Assembly (NCBI RefSeq): GCF_028476545.1
Contig: NW_026731650.1
Span: forward strand, 310,001-374,000
Length of the DNA stretch: 64,000 nt
Direction: 5' to 3'
DNA from: Physella acuta
Taxonomy: Eukaryota; Mollusca; Gastropoda; Physidae
Part shown: in pieces, positions 11,991-22,601 of the stretch
How positions within the stretch are numbered: position 1 is the stretch's first letter
Layout of the letters: each line of letters begins with the position of its first letter
The notes under the pieces: generated by a model
Told to the model about the DNA's origin: nothing
Database searches by the model: none
What the model saw: the letters and a program-made list of their open reading frames with translations, nothing else
Translations under genes and position numbers: made by a program

Positions 11991-14920
11991 AGATCTCCCC
12001 AACACCAGACACCACTAGGTGAACTAACGATAAGCACAGCGTCACTCACCAGTGTGGTATAAAACCATCAAGTTAAACATGTACACAATGCTAACAACTT
12101 TGAGAATTACACCATCTTAGTAGCGTGTATACTGTCCTGCGGTAGTTTTTCTACTGTCCTTGTCCTACTGTAGTTGTCCTATGTCCTTCTCTATCCTACC
12201 ACCGCTTAACAAAAACACCGTGTAACATCACCTAATAACTTATTAACACTCACAATACTAACGGCATTAATTCACATCGCATTAATTAACTAATTAACCT
12301 CATTAATTAATACCTAGCTTATTGCACCAACTCACACAAGTTCACGAAATTAACCGCACACGTTAGATACATCCCAGTGATAATCCTCGGCAGACTGAAC
12401 TCTACACTACATCCCCTGGCAAGGTGGGGAGGGGGGGGGGGGGGGGATGAGACCGGCGGCCTAGTTTCTGCCAGTCCATAATATTCCCTTTGTTATTGTG
12501 GATGTCGGTCCGTGCAGCGATATGTAGGTGTGGCAGCGTGGGTGACCTAGTCCAGAGGAGACTCACTAAGGCGCAGAAGTCACTTTCCTGGCAGAATTCA
12601 AGTCAGTATTCCAGTCAGGAAATGACTTTAGCGGACAGAAAAAAAAAAAATATCGCTAAACTGTTGAGACGAGATTATGCCGCGAGATGATTGGCAGGTC
12701 TAAAACAAGGGGGTGAATTTCACGGGCAAGTAATGTCTCGATTTAGATAGGTCTCAGTCACGTGGTCAACATGTCACAAATGTCACGTCTGCCCTGGAAA
12801 ACGGAGGTGAGGGAGGGGTGGGGGGTCACGTAGGGGGAAAACCAGGTAAAAAAAAAAACACAATATGGTCACGGTAGAAAAGGGAGAGGGGGGGGGGGGG
12901 TATTTCTCCGCGGGTTTGATGGGGTTAAATGAGGCCATTAAAGAAACAATCCCGAGGGTAACACTGAGGACAGGGGCAGGTAATGCTGGTAAAAAAACAT
13001 TCTGACCTAAAAGCAAAGAGTTGTCCGTTAGAGAGAAGTATGTTTCAGTCAATTAAGTGTTGTTACAACGGGGAGAGGGGGGGGGGGGGTTTAGAGTTGG
13101 GGCCGGGGGTCAGAGCAAGTATTATTGTGGAGGGGGGGTTGGGCAAGTATTTTGGAATATTATCAATGTTACTGTAAAAAAATAGATATATAGTTATATC
13201 AACTAAAGCACCAAATAACGTAAGACACCACAGTATCCGGTGTCAACAGTCCACAGAGTACACGTTGGGGTTACTCCCCTTGACGTAATACGTCACCACA
13301 CTCAAACATTGTTCTAAGTTCGTGTCCACAAAAGCTTCTACGTATTGGGCAATCACGCAGGCTATACATACCTAAATAAACAATATACTAGCCCCCCCCC
13401 CCCCCGCCATATTATATGCCACAAGCATGAACTAATTAAAAAATCAAACATAAAATAGTGTAGTAGACCCACGCCCCAACAATATAATTGGCGGTCTAAT
13501 CGTCACACAAACAAAATATGTTTTTTTTTTTTTTTTTTAAGTAACGGTTTTAGGTTTAAAATTTAAAATACTCGCTCCTCCTATGTAGGTTTTGATTCCT
13601 GGTCCAGGTACAACCAGTTTGTTTAAAACAGGGCGATGTGCTGGCGAACAGGGGTCACATACGTAGTCAATTGTATGGGTGGGTGTGGTGGTGTGTGGAG
13701 TGGGGGGGGGGGGGGTCTTAGACTTGTGTCAAATGTTTGTTACACTCTGATTGTGTCAGCCAATTTTAAAACAATGATCATCACATGTACACGGCATCAC
13801 AGTGGTGTGTCAGTCAGCACAAGAATAGGTGTCCAGTGTGAGGGGGAAGGGGAGGGGGAGTTAGGAGTGTGTCTAGTTGAAGATGTCCATTATAAAAACT
13901 GTCCACATCGTGACTGAAGTGTCCACTATAGAGAAGATTAAAGTGGCCTGACTAAAAGGGCAACATTTCCTAATGACGCCATGATGATGTTGTTTACCTT
14001 CAGCACGATGTTTCCATTAGCTGTGTGAAGGCCGCGTGAACTTTTGTTTATCAGCAACAACCATTTCACACATCAGCCAGAGGAAAGGTCAAACATCAAC
14101 ACAGGGGAAGCAACAAAGATAATTGTTCGCATACAACAAGCTCGCTTAAGTTACCTCCCTTAGCAGTAGAGGGAAAAAGATGTAAATAATTTCAAGAGTA
14201 CTTACCGGCTTTGTGACCGTGGTTTAATCTCTGAAAACAAAAAAAAAATATTTTATTCATCTTGTATGGATTAACATAGATAATCTCTGGAAAAAAAAGA
14301 TTATGTTTCGTTCATGTGTAACGGATTATCCGTGACGGTAACGTAAGTGCTGAGTCAAAGCCGAGAAGAGCCAGATTAAAGCAATGTGTTACATAACGAA
14401 AACCTGTCATTTAAAGAGATGACATGTGACATGTATAACAAGACACGTGTCATTTGCAGTCCTCATAAATATCACAGACATCTGTTGGGGGGTCAAGGTT
14501 GGTTTGTATTCCTGGCATGATATTCGTGTTTGTGATACATCATCATAATAATAAAAGCAGTCTTTAACGGTCAAAGTAGGCTCGGTGGCCTTTTTTCTCC
14601 ACAATGGCCTTATGTAATAAATGCACATTTTTTAGCATTGAAAATCAGATAACATATAAAACCCAAAAAAAAGAATGAATATGTACAGAGTAATGTTTTT
14701 AGTGAAATAGAATGGGATGATTGAGAAACATTAGGATGACTTAAATTGAAGAGGGCGTATAAAAAAAATATTGTAATTTGGTTTTGTTTAAATATAATTT
14801 TTTATAGTTTCATTGTATTTTTTATTACAATGTTATGTTGTAAGATTAGTGTTTTAATCAGGTTATTATTTAATATAACTTTTTTCATAATAACTTATCA
14901 GGGGGAGGAAGGGAAGCCGT
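11990..14920. other. Unannotated sequence with homopolymers
   Basis: No supported gene. Includes AATTAA-rich words at 12245-12320, G runs near 12425-12446, 12889-12900, 13077-13089 and 13700-13713, a C run near 13392-13405 and a T run near 13520-13538. A 66-codon frame at 12490-12690 was considered and not called. Confidence 0.5.
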
Positions 14921-14931
14921 CAACTCATTGC

Positions 14932-14938
14932 CTCTCTC

Positions 14939-14977
<39 letters not shown>

Positions 14978-14981
14978 CTCT
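14932..14981. repeat. CT microsatellite
   Basis: Interrupted (CT)n tract of about 45 bp. Confidence 0.95.
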
Positions 14982-15119
14982 CGTACATCAGAAATAAAAT
15001 CACGTAGGTTACATCAAATTATAGAAACTAATAAACATGTTCGGAAGTTTGCAATACTAGCACAAAAAATAAATTATTTGTAATCCTTTTATCAATGCTA
15101 GCTTAGACAGAAGAGTACA

Positions 15120-15955
15120 TCGACAGACAGAAAGCCAGAATGGAATAAAGACAGACAGAGTGACAGACGGGCATAGAGACAGACAGACATAGAGACAGAC
15201 AGACATAGAGACGGACAGACATAGAGACGGACAGACATAGAGACGGACAGACATAGAGACGGACAGACATAGAGACGGACAGACATAGAGACGGACAGAC
15301 ATAGAGACGGACAGACATAGAGACGGACAGACATAGAGACGGACAGACATAGAGACGGACAGACATAGAGACGGACAGACATAGAGACGGACAGACATAG
15401 AGACAGACAGACATAGAGACAGACAGACATAGAGACAGACAGACATAGAGACAGACAGACATAGAGACAGACAGACATAGAGACAGACAGACATAGAGAC
15501 AGACAGACATAGAGACAGACAGACATAGAGACAGACAGACATAGAGACAGACAGACATAGAGACAGACAGACATAGAGACAGACAGACATAGAGACAGAC
15601 AGACATAGAGACAGACAGACATAGAGACAGACAGACATAGAGACAGACAGACATAGAGACAGACAGACATAGAGACAGACAGACATAGAGACAGACAGAC
15701 ATAGAGACAGACAGACATAGAGACAGACAGACATAGAGACAGACAGACATAGAGACAGACAGACATAGAGACGGACATACATAGAGACAGACAGACATAG
15801 AGACAGACAGACATAGAGACAGACAGACATAGAGACAGACAGACATAGAGACAGACAGACATAGAGACAGACAGACATAGAGACAGACAGACATAGAGAC
15901 AGACAGACATAGAGACAGACAGACATAGAGACAGACAGACATAGAGACAGACAGA
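15120..15955. repeat. Very homogeneous 16-bp array, AGACAGACAGACATAG
   Basis: About 52 units of exactly 16 bp with almost no substitutions. A left block (about 15210-15400) shares a single A-to-G change (GGACAGACATAGAGAC). Because 16 is not a multiple of three and no unit creates a minus-strand stop, all three minus frames stay open for 270-325 codons as a Cys/Leu/Ser/Val repeat. These frames are by-products, not genes. Confidence 0.97.
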
Positions 15956-16104
15956 CTAAGAGGGAGACTGGGACACAGATTTTGAGGCAGATTTTAAAAC
16001 AGACTGGGAGACAGAGTTGTAGGCAGACAGACAAAAAGGCTACACGACATCTCTATAACGACAGTAAAACACTCTAACTCGTGAGGTTAAGTATACATAG
16101 CTGG

Positions 16105-16235
16105 CTGACTCACAATCATTCACTCAAGTTACTTGGTTTAGACAATCATTCACTCAAGTTACTTGCTTTAGACAACCATTCACTCAAGTTACTTGCTCTA
16201 GACAATCATTCACTCAAGTTATTTGCCCTAGAAAA
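16105..16235. repeat. 30-bp array
   Basis: Four units of 30 bp with core words CAATCATTCACTCAAGTTAC and TTGCTTTAGA. Confidence 0.9.
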
Positions 16236-16399
16236 TACAACGCACCAGAACACCAACATGAAAGCACCAATTACCTACTACAACAACTACAACAACAGAA
16301 CGAACATTTAAAACACAGTGGACTTTGACAAGTGCAAGCTTATGACGCATCCACTTGTTACGGCTATTTTTAGACCTCTAGGCGAGTCGCCTAAGAAAA

Positions 16400-16895
16400 A
16401 GATTTGGTCAAAATGTCTTTGTTTTAGCTGTAGATTTGATACAACTACGTCTAGCTGTGATGGTCAAAATGTCTTTGTTTTAGCTGTAGATTACAACTAC
16501 GTCTAGCTGTGGTGGTCAGCATGTTTTAGCTGTAGATTTGATACAACTACGTCTAGCTGTGGTGGTCAAAATGTCTGTTTTAGCTGTAGATTTGATACAA
16601 CTACGTCTAGCTGTGGTGGTCAGCATGTTTTAGCTGTAGATTTGATACAACTACGTCTAGCTGTGGTCAGCATGTTTTAGCTGTGGTGGTCAGCATGTTT
16701 TAGCTGTAGATTTGATACAACTACGTCTAGCTGTGGTGGTCAAAATGTCTGTTTTAGCTTTAGATTTGATACAACTACGTCTAGCTGTGGTGGTCAGCAT
16801 GTTTTAGCTGTAGATTTGATACAACTACGTCTAGCTGTGGTGGTCACAATGTCTTTGTTTTAGCTGTAGATTTGATACAACTACGTCTAACTGTG
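16400..16895. repeat. 53-57 bp minisatellite
   Basis: About nine units with core words TTTTAGCTGTAGATTTGATA, CAACTACGTCTAGCTGTGG and TGGTCAGCATG / TGGTCAAAATGTC. Units differ by small deletions, and the CAGCATG and AAAATGTC forms partly alternate. Confidence 0.94.
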
Positions 16896-17025
16896 ATTGT
16901 ATATAAAGGTCACATGGTTTTGATTAGCTAATCAGCCACTAATGGGGAAGGCGTACTGTGTTTACTGACCAGATGACCATTCTACAGCTTGACCAAACGG
17001 TCTTATTATAGCTACATGCCGTGAT

Positions 17026-17192
17026 CCAGGCAAATGGCCTTCCTTCAGGCAAATGGCCTTCCTTCAGGCAAATGGCCTTCCTTCAGGCAAATGGCCTTCC
17101 TTCAGGCAAATGGCCTTCCTTCAGGCAAATGGCCTTCCTTCAGGCAAATGGCCTTCCTTCAGGCAAATGGCCTTCTTTCAGGCAAATGGTCT
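17026..17192. repeat. 19-bp array, CAGGCAAATGGCCTTCCTT
   Basis: Nearly nine identical 19-bp units. The open plus frame across it is a by-product. Confidence 0.95.
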
Positions 17193-17274
17193 TATTAAGC
17201 TACACAAAACCATTACTAAAGCGTGTATTTAATCACACTTTAATGAAATCTTGAAGATTTACTGGTGATGTTAG

Positions 17275-17545
17275 TAGTGACGTCACTTGCACACGTGACC
17301 ACTTTTGTAATTAGCTTTTTTTTCTGTAGCAGACAGAGAAAACAGCACGTGACCTTAATTAAAACTGGGATTTTTTTTTATTAAAAGAGATCTGATATTA
17401 GTTTTATAGACACGCAGTCACGTGACGTCTATTTTTATCACAGACTGACGTATGTCCAAAAGACGTGAAAGTAGACTTTAATCTAGGATGATGACGTCAT
17501 AGGATTTTGTAATGATAATGACAGAGAAGAAAGTGACGTCAATTA
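17275..17545. promoter_or_regulatory. Cluster of CRE and CACGTG motifs
   Basis: Three TGACGTCA palindromes (near 17279, 17491 and 17534) and three CACGTGAC words (near 17292, 17346 and 17420) occur in 270 bp, with further half-sites (TGACGTAT, GACGTGAAA). bZIP and bHLH factors are known to bind such motifs. No adjacent exon was identified, so an enhancer or promoter role is an inference. Confidence 0.35.
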
Positions 17546-17549
17546 AAGT

Positions 17550-18490
17550 GGGAGTGAAGAAAATGGTTTGGGTAGGGACAACGAGACTTTAAAGTAATTA
17601 AAGTTCATCAATCGAAAGTGTCGCGAAAATGAAATGTGTTAAACAAAACATCGGTTAAAACCAACTTTACTCAATTCTTTTACACCCTTTTTACACTTAC
17701 GACATGTATGCTGAACATTTCTAGAACACAAAGCCCGCCAAATGTTATTTTTATCTGGAACAATTTGTTCACAGAACATGTATACCTTAGCGTTCTCACT
17801 TACCGAACATGTTATAGGACATTTTATAAAATAAACATGACCTTTGACCTACTACGTACATTCGTGTGTGCTACTGTTATATAGATCTAGGTATAGATAG
17901 TTTCTAAAACAGAGTAAGCGAAGTGGAAAATAAGATTTTTTTATCCTGTTGATCTTAGCAGTCTATTGATGATCGAAACGAGTTTTATTGTTTTACAGCA
18001 TTTCAAATAGTGTTTTCATTTTATGTTCAGAGATATTTATATATAGATATTTTATCATTTTAATGAGCTAGAGGTTTCAAAAATACCGTGGTAAGTAGTT
18101 ATTAATTTTTTTACAACTATGACCAAATTTATTTTATCAATTCCTTAAATGAATTTGACACACCACACAACTGAATTAACAATTAACTAAAACTAGAGTT
18201 GTCTGCCCCTTGTAAATGCCATCTCTGTTGTATGCATGTAAACAACATACGGCTGTCTAGTTACTTCCCTTTTTTTAAAAATCTTTTACTTTTATTTACA
18301 TTTGGTGTATTGAAATTTTTTTTCTAAATTAGATATGCGTGCGTTGTTATGGGTGATAATATTATATTCTAAATATGAAAGAGATTGCTCTATAAGAAAT
18401 CGGTCAAATTGAAGCAACAGGATTTGGATATAACAGGACAATTTAAAAAGAGCACCATCAAACCTGAAACAAGGCGTTGATACTTCCTCG
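17550..18490. other. Unannotated AT-rich sequence
   Basis: No gene, array or element recognised in this stretch. Confidence 0.5.
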
Positions 18491-18494
18491 TCGG

Positions 18495-18845
18495 TGCATA
18501 GACATGGTGTTATAGTTTAGATCGTCGGCAATACAAACGTAGGCATGGTGCTATAGTTTAGATCGTCGGCAATACAAACGTAGGCATGGTGCTGTAGTTT
18601 AGATGGTCGGCAATACAAACGTAGGCATGGTGCTATAGTTCAGATCGACGGCAATACAAACGTAGGCAGTGCTATAGTTCAGATGGTCGGCAATACAAAC
18701 GTAGGCATGGTGCTATAGTTCAGATGGTCGGCAATACAAACGTAGGCATGGTGCTGTAGTTTAGATGGTCGGCAATACAAACGTAGGCATGGTGCTGTAG
18801 TTTAGATCGTCGGCAATACAAACGTAGGCATGGTGCTATAGTTCT
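18495..18845. repeat. 41-bp minisatellite
   Basis: About 8.5 units with core words AGGCATGGTGCTATAGTTTA, GATCGTCGGC and AATACAAACGT. Two binary variants (CTATAG/CTGTAG and TCGT/TGGT) mix between units. Confidence 0.95.
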
Positions 18846-18849
18846 CATT

Positions 18850-19320
18850 TTGCTATGGGCATATCAAATATCCTTTTACTTGCTGACACCCAAGTGATAC
18901 ACACGCAACAATGAAATCATGATGATTGGATCAGTTGTATCTGACATGGCAGCGATGTGTTTACATTTTGACCAAGTTCTGTGCCAATCTCTGCATCAAC
19001 TCCACTCGCCTGCAGTCTTTATCAAAGCCATTTGCTGCAACAAATCCAAGGGACATGGAACAAATCCTTAAATCTGCAACCAATATGTAGATACAACTAC
19101 CGTGAAAATGTTGAACAAGGCACTATTGGAACAAATCCGTCAAACTTGTCCAGTGAACGAAATGTGTGTTTTTATTTTGTGAAACATTAAGAGAAGTTAA
19201 TCCAGCCACAAACTGTTTGTTGAACACCTCCACCAAATATACAGGTCTTAACGCATCCATAATCCATTGAAACACAGTTGAACTCAGCCCTCGGCTTTAC
19301 ATACAACACCCAGCTATAAC
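18850..19320. other. Unannotated sequence, possibly an old decayed element
   Basis: A 69-codon plus frame (18981-19190) includes TWNKSLNLQPICRYNYRENV. I do not recognise it. The stretch may be relic transposon or retrogene sequence but gives no diagnostic motif. Confidence 0.3.
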
Positions 19321-19321
19321 T

Positions 19322-19375
19322 CATTAAACACAACTATAACACAGCACTAAACACAGCACTAAACACAGCACTAAA
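19322..19375. repeat. Short CACAGCACTAAA array
   Basis: Three to four tandem 12-bp units. Confidence 0.8.
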
Positions 19376-19381
19376 CACACA

Positions 19382-19450
19382 GGCCTGCTCTAGCCGCTAG
19401 AGCGTTGAGTCACTGACCACACAGATTGGGACGTGAGTTGACATAATTAC
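19382..19450 (+). mobile_element. Decayed tRNA-derived SINE fragment
   Basis: The stretch reads like a tRNA on the plus strand: CTAGCCGCTAGAGCGTTGAG resembles an A box with D-arm and the start of the anticodon arm. GACGTGAGTTGACA falls where a B box is expected, but is damaged (GTTGA for GTTCGA). No poly-A tail or target-site duplication was found. Confidence 0.4.
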
Positions 19451-19564
19451 CACTCACTCACTCACACACTCGAGTGACGGCATGTGTTACACGCGCGCTC
19501 ACAGCGAGCCGGGGAACATCTGTGTTGGTTGGCGACACGTGTTGGGCATGCTGCGGTGGTAGAC

Positions 19565-19830
19565 GTCGGTGCTAACTGCCGGAGCCGGTCCCAGTACTAC
19601 CGGACACGGTCATAGCATTGCTGAAGACGGCTCTAGTACTGCCGGAGACCGTCATAGTATTGCCGGAGACGTTCACAATATTTCCGTAGACGGCCATAGT
19701 ATTGCAGAAAACAGTCACAATATCGCCGGACAAGGTCACAGTACTGCAGGAGACTGCCAGGAGATTGCCGGAGACTGCCACTGTGTAGTGGCAGACTCCA
19801 CAAAGTTACCGCATAAGGCCACTGTTTTAC
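19565..19830. repeat. Degenerate array of GCCGGAGAC units
   Basis: About ten loose units of 24-30 bp built on GTATTGCCGGAGACGGTCA. The plus frame stays open and encodes a HSIAGD-type repeat for 106 codons, but substitutions look unconstrained and no splice sites or start context support a gene. It is treated as a decayed array. Confidence 0.65.
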
Positions 19831-20421
19831 CGGAGACGACTACACTGACTTCGAAGAATTGTACCGAGGGCGTGGTAGACGGAAGATAACGGATACGGAT
19901 GATTGGGTGAAATGTCGGAATAATAGAGCATGGAATATAAATGGATGCCCGTGGGGGGGGGGGGTATAAAAGGGGTTCCACTGATGACGGGACAGCGTCC
20001 AGTTTCTAGACCCACCCATAGTCATCAGCTGTTCATACAACGGTCAAGGTGACACAACTCACCCCCAATCCCCCCCCCTTCCTCCCGGAGAGTGGAGCTA
20101 TGCAAATGACAGTTACGACCTGTCACGCAGCTATAAACCACCTCTCTCCCCACCCGTTACACACCTCACTCATAACGTTATATTGCAATGCTAAGTAAGC
20201 AAGAACCTAAACACTTATGTCAAAGCCTGTATGTACAGCGAAAACGAATTTTATTTTCGCTTGCATACGCACAAAATGTATTAGACGCTCAAAGCTCATG
20301 CGCCACTATAAAACTTCGGTCAATGACGTCTGAATTTTGCTACCAAACTATCCACCTTTCTCTCGGCGTAATAAAAAAAATCCACAAATAACTGGTATCA
20401 TAGAGAATTCGCCTCTTGTAA

Positions 20422-20718
20422 TGTTCAGCATCAGATACATCTATAGTAGCTCCACACTGCGTACATGTTCAGCATCAGATACATCTATAGTAGTTCCACA
20501 CTGCGTACATATTCAGCATCAGATACATCTATAGTAGTTCCACACTGCGTACATGTTCAGCATCAGATACATCTATAGTAGTTCCACACTGCGTACATGT
20601 TCAGCATCAGATACATCTATAGTAGCTCCACACTGCGTACATGTTCAGCATCAGATACATCTATAGTAGTTCCACACTGCGTACATGTTCAGCATCAGAT
20701 ACATCTATAGTTCATGCG
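20422..20718. repeat. 44-bp minisatellite
   Basis: About 6.5 units with core words TGTTCAGCATCAGATACATC, TATAGTAGTTCCACACTGCG and TACA. The units are almost identical. Confidence 0.95.
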
Positions 20719-20769
20719 AACATGATTAATAGAGAATTTCATATTTCTGTTCATGCTGCGTGAAATTTT

Positions 20770-20935
20770 TGCATGTTTCAATGACATGTTGACATTCTTC
20801 AATGACATGTGTTTTGTACTTCATGACATCGTATACTTCAATTATATTTGTCGTACTTTATGACAATCTATCATCATTCAATGGCATGTTTTCGTACTTG
20901 ATGACATCTTGTCATACTTTATAACACTTTATAAC
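20770..20935. repeat. Degenerate array of TTCAATGACATG units
   Basis: Seven or eight loose copies of an ACTTCAATGACATGTTGAC-like unit of about 20 bp. They are strongly diverged. Confidence 0.65.
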
Positions 20936-20939
20936 ATGC

Positions 20940-22120
20940 ACATGCTGAGTGAGTGAAGCATATCACGTGACTTTAATTCATCTTCATCCAGCCAACTTTA
21001 ATACACACAATGAAAACCACTTGACCGCAGTTTGATTGTGATTTATTTCAGTAACCCCGGCCACTTGTTGGGATGTCCAGCAACTCAAAGACTGCGCAAG
21101 GTCAACCCGTACATTCGTCTAAGTTTGTATTTTTTTTATTTTTAAATAAAATATTGTAGAATTGATTGCAATTATGCTTGTGTATCGAAACTTAGCACAA
21201 TATGGTTGGTTTATTTAAGCCTCTAAATAATTAAACGGGAAAATCTTAAACACTGAAAAGTGAATGAGTTATAGCAAAGTTTATTTAGCAACCTACAATA
21301 TTATACGACAGACATACAACGTTGTTTTATTTTCTCTGATCACGTGACGTCTATTTATAACTGTGTTGAAAACAACACGGCTCACTTAGAAGCACAAGCC
21401 ACGATACGCCTTACACGAGTGGGCGTGTAGTCTTTGCGTTGACCTTCCGGTACTTTCAATTTGTAGGCTCGAGGGCCGATGGGATACACGAGTGTCTTCG
21501 TATGTCACGTGTCTCAAGATTTTATGTATGTATACACACCCCACTGAGACAAACTAATTTAAATATCAGATAGCAGGTTGATGAATGGTATATTATATAC
21601 ATATGTGTGTGTGTATGTGTAAATGTATGTGTGTATGTGTAAATGTTATAAGTATATATATACATGTGTGTATGTGTATGTGTGTGTGTGGTGTTGTTCG
21701 ACAGCATTAGGTTCTAACTCAGAAATATTTGTTTTTAAAATACCCAATTCTAGAAATATACATGGTTGTAAAATACTATGGTATCGAATTGCTGACTAGA
21801 ATATATGTTACAATGGTATCGAATCGTTCAACAAAATTGATGACGTTTCACGCATCTCTACACAATTTAGAAATGGCGATTCCCGGAATGCCCTAGCTAT
21901 GGTTTGCTAAAATGGGAACGGGGGGAGGGAAATGGTTGAATGAATTCAGGGTGGACTTCTGCCGACAGGATAAATGGTCTAAGCTGACCATCCATCAAAC
22001 TGCTACCTCATATTTAAATTAGTTGGTTTCAGTGGGTGAGTACACATTAAGTTAGGTGATATAGCCTGTTGAACACACATTTAGATTGGTGAGATAGCTC
22101 AGATACACTGTGGGTTAGAA
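20940..22120. other. Unannotated sequence with a TG microsatellite
   Basis: AT-rich sequence with no gene. A (TG)n-rich patch with TATGTG interruptions covers about 21596-21695. Confidence 0.6.
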
Positions 22121-22169
22121 AACGATATGTTACTAGATAGTGTGAGCTACCGTGAAATTAGCATAGGGT

Positions 22170-22450
22170 ATCAGATGCTGTGTGGGTGTTTAGGTGCTGT
22201 GTTGGGTGAGGGTTTAGGTGCAGGGCTATGTTATGTGTGTGTGGGGAAAGGGGTAGGTGAAGTACTGTGTGGGGTGTTAAGTGCATTGCTGTGTGGGGGT
22301 TTAGGTGCATTGCTGTGTGGGGGCTTATGTGCATTGCTGTGTGGGGGTTTAGGTACAGGGCTATGTTATGTGCGTGTGGGGAGGGGGGTAGGTGAAGTAC
22401 ATTGTGGGGGTTTAGGTGCATTGCTGTGTGTGAGGGGGGGGGGTTAGGTG
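22170..22450. repeat. Array of GGTTTAGGTGCATTGCTGTG units
   Basis: About ten loose units of 20-25 bp (GTGTGGGGGTTTAGGTGCAT), with a larger repeat of about 135 bp carrying GGGCTATGTTATGTG. The array ends roughly 35 bp before the splice acceptor of the plus-strand coding exon. Confidence 0.9.
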
Positions 22451-22455
22451 CCGTA

Positions 22456-22601
22456 TTTTTTCTATGATGATCCCTTTATCTCCTCAGAAGGGAAGTTAAG
22501 GTACAGAAGCTACGATGTAACATTGAGTCCACTGACCAGAGCGACGAGTCACGTGACAATGGGCACCGCCAGCTTAGTACGCCGTTAAGCTGTGAGCCAT
22601 A
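22456..22601 (+). promoter_or_regulatory. Splice acceptor and 5' untranslated leader of the plus-strand gene
   Basis: TTTTTTCTATGATGATCCCT leads to TATCTCCTCAG, a good polypyrimidine tract and AG ending at 22487. The exon would start at 22488. Reading back from ATG 22602, TGA lies in frame at 22593-22595, so the leader up to there is untranslated and translation starts in this exon. Earlier exons were not located. Confidence 0.6.

Noticed and set aside
12490-12690. 66-codon plus frame ending in a basic tail
   Set aside because: The end looks somewhat protein-like (DRKKKNIAKLLRRDYAAR), but it passes through a run of A, lacks a convincing acceptor and has no recognised relative.
15057-16034. 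Overlapping minus-strand frames of 270-325 codons encoding a Cys/Leu/Ser/Val repeat
   Set aside because: They are open in all three frames only because a 16-bp repeat has no stop in any minus-strand register. There is no splice context, and no frame is favoured.
19569-19889. HSIAGD-type repeat protein
   Set aside because: Unit length varies, replacements are not conservative, and the minus strand is open as well. It fits a decayed non-coding array better.
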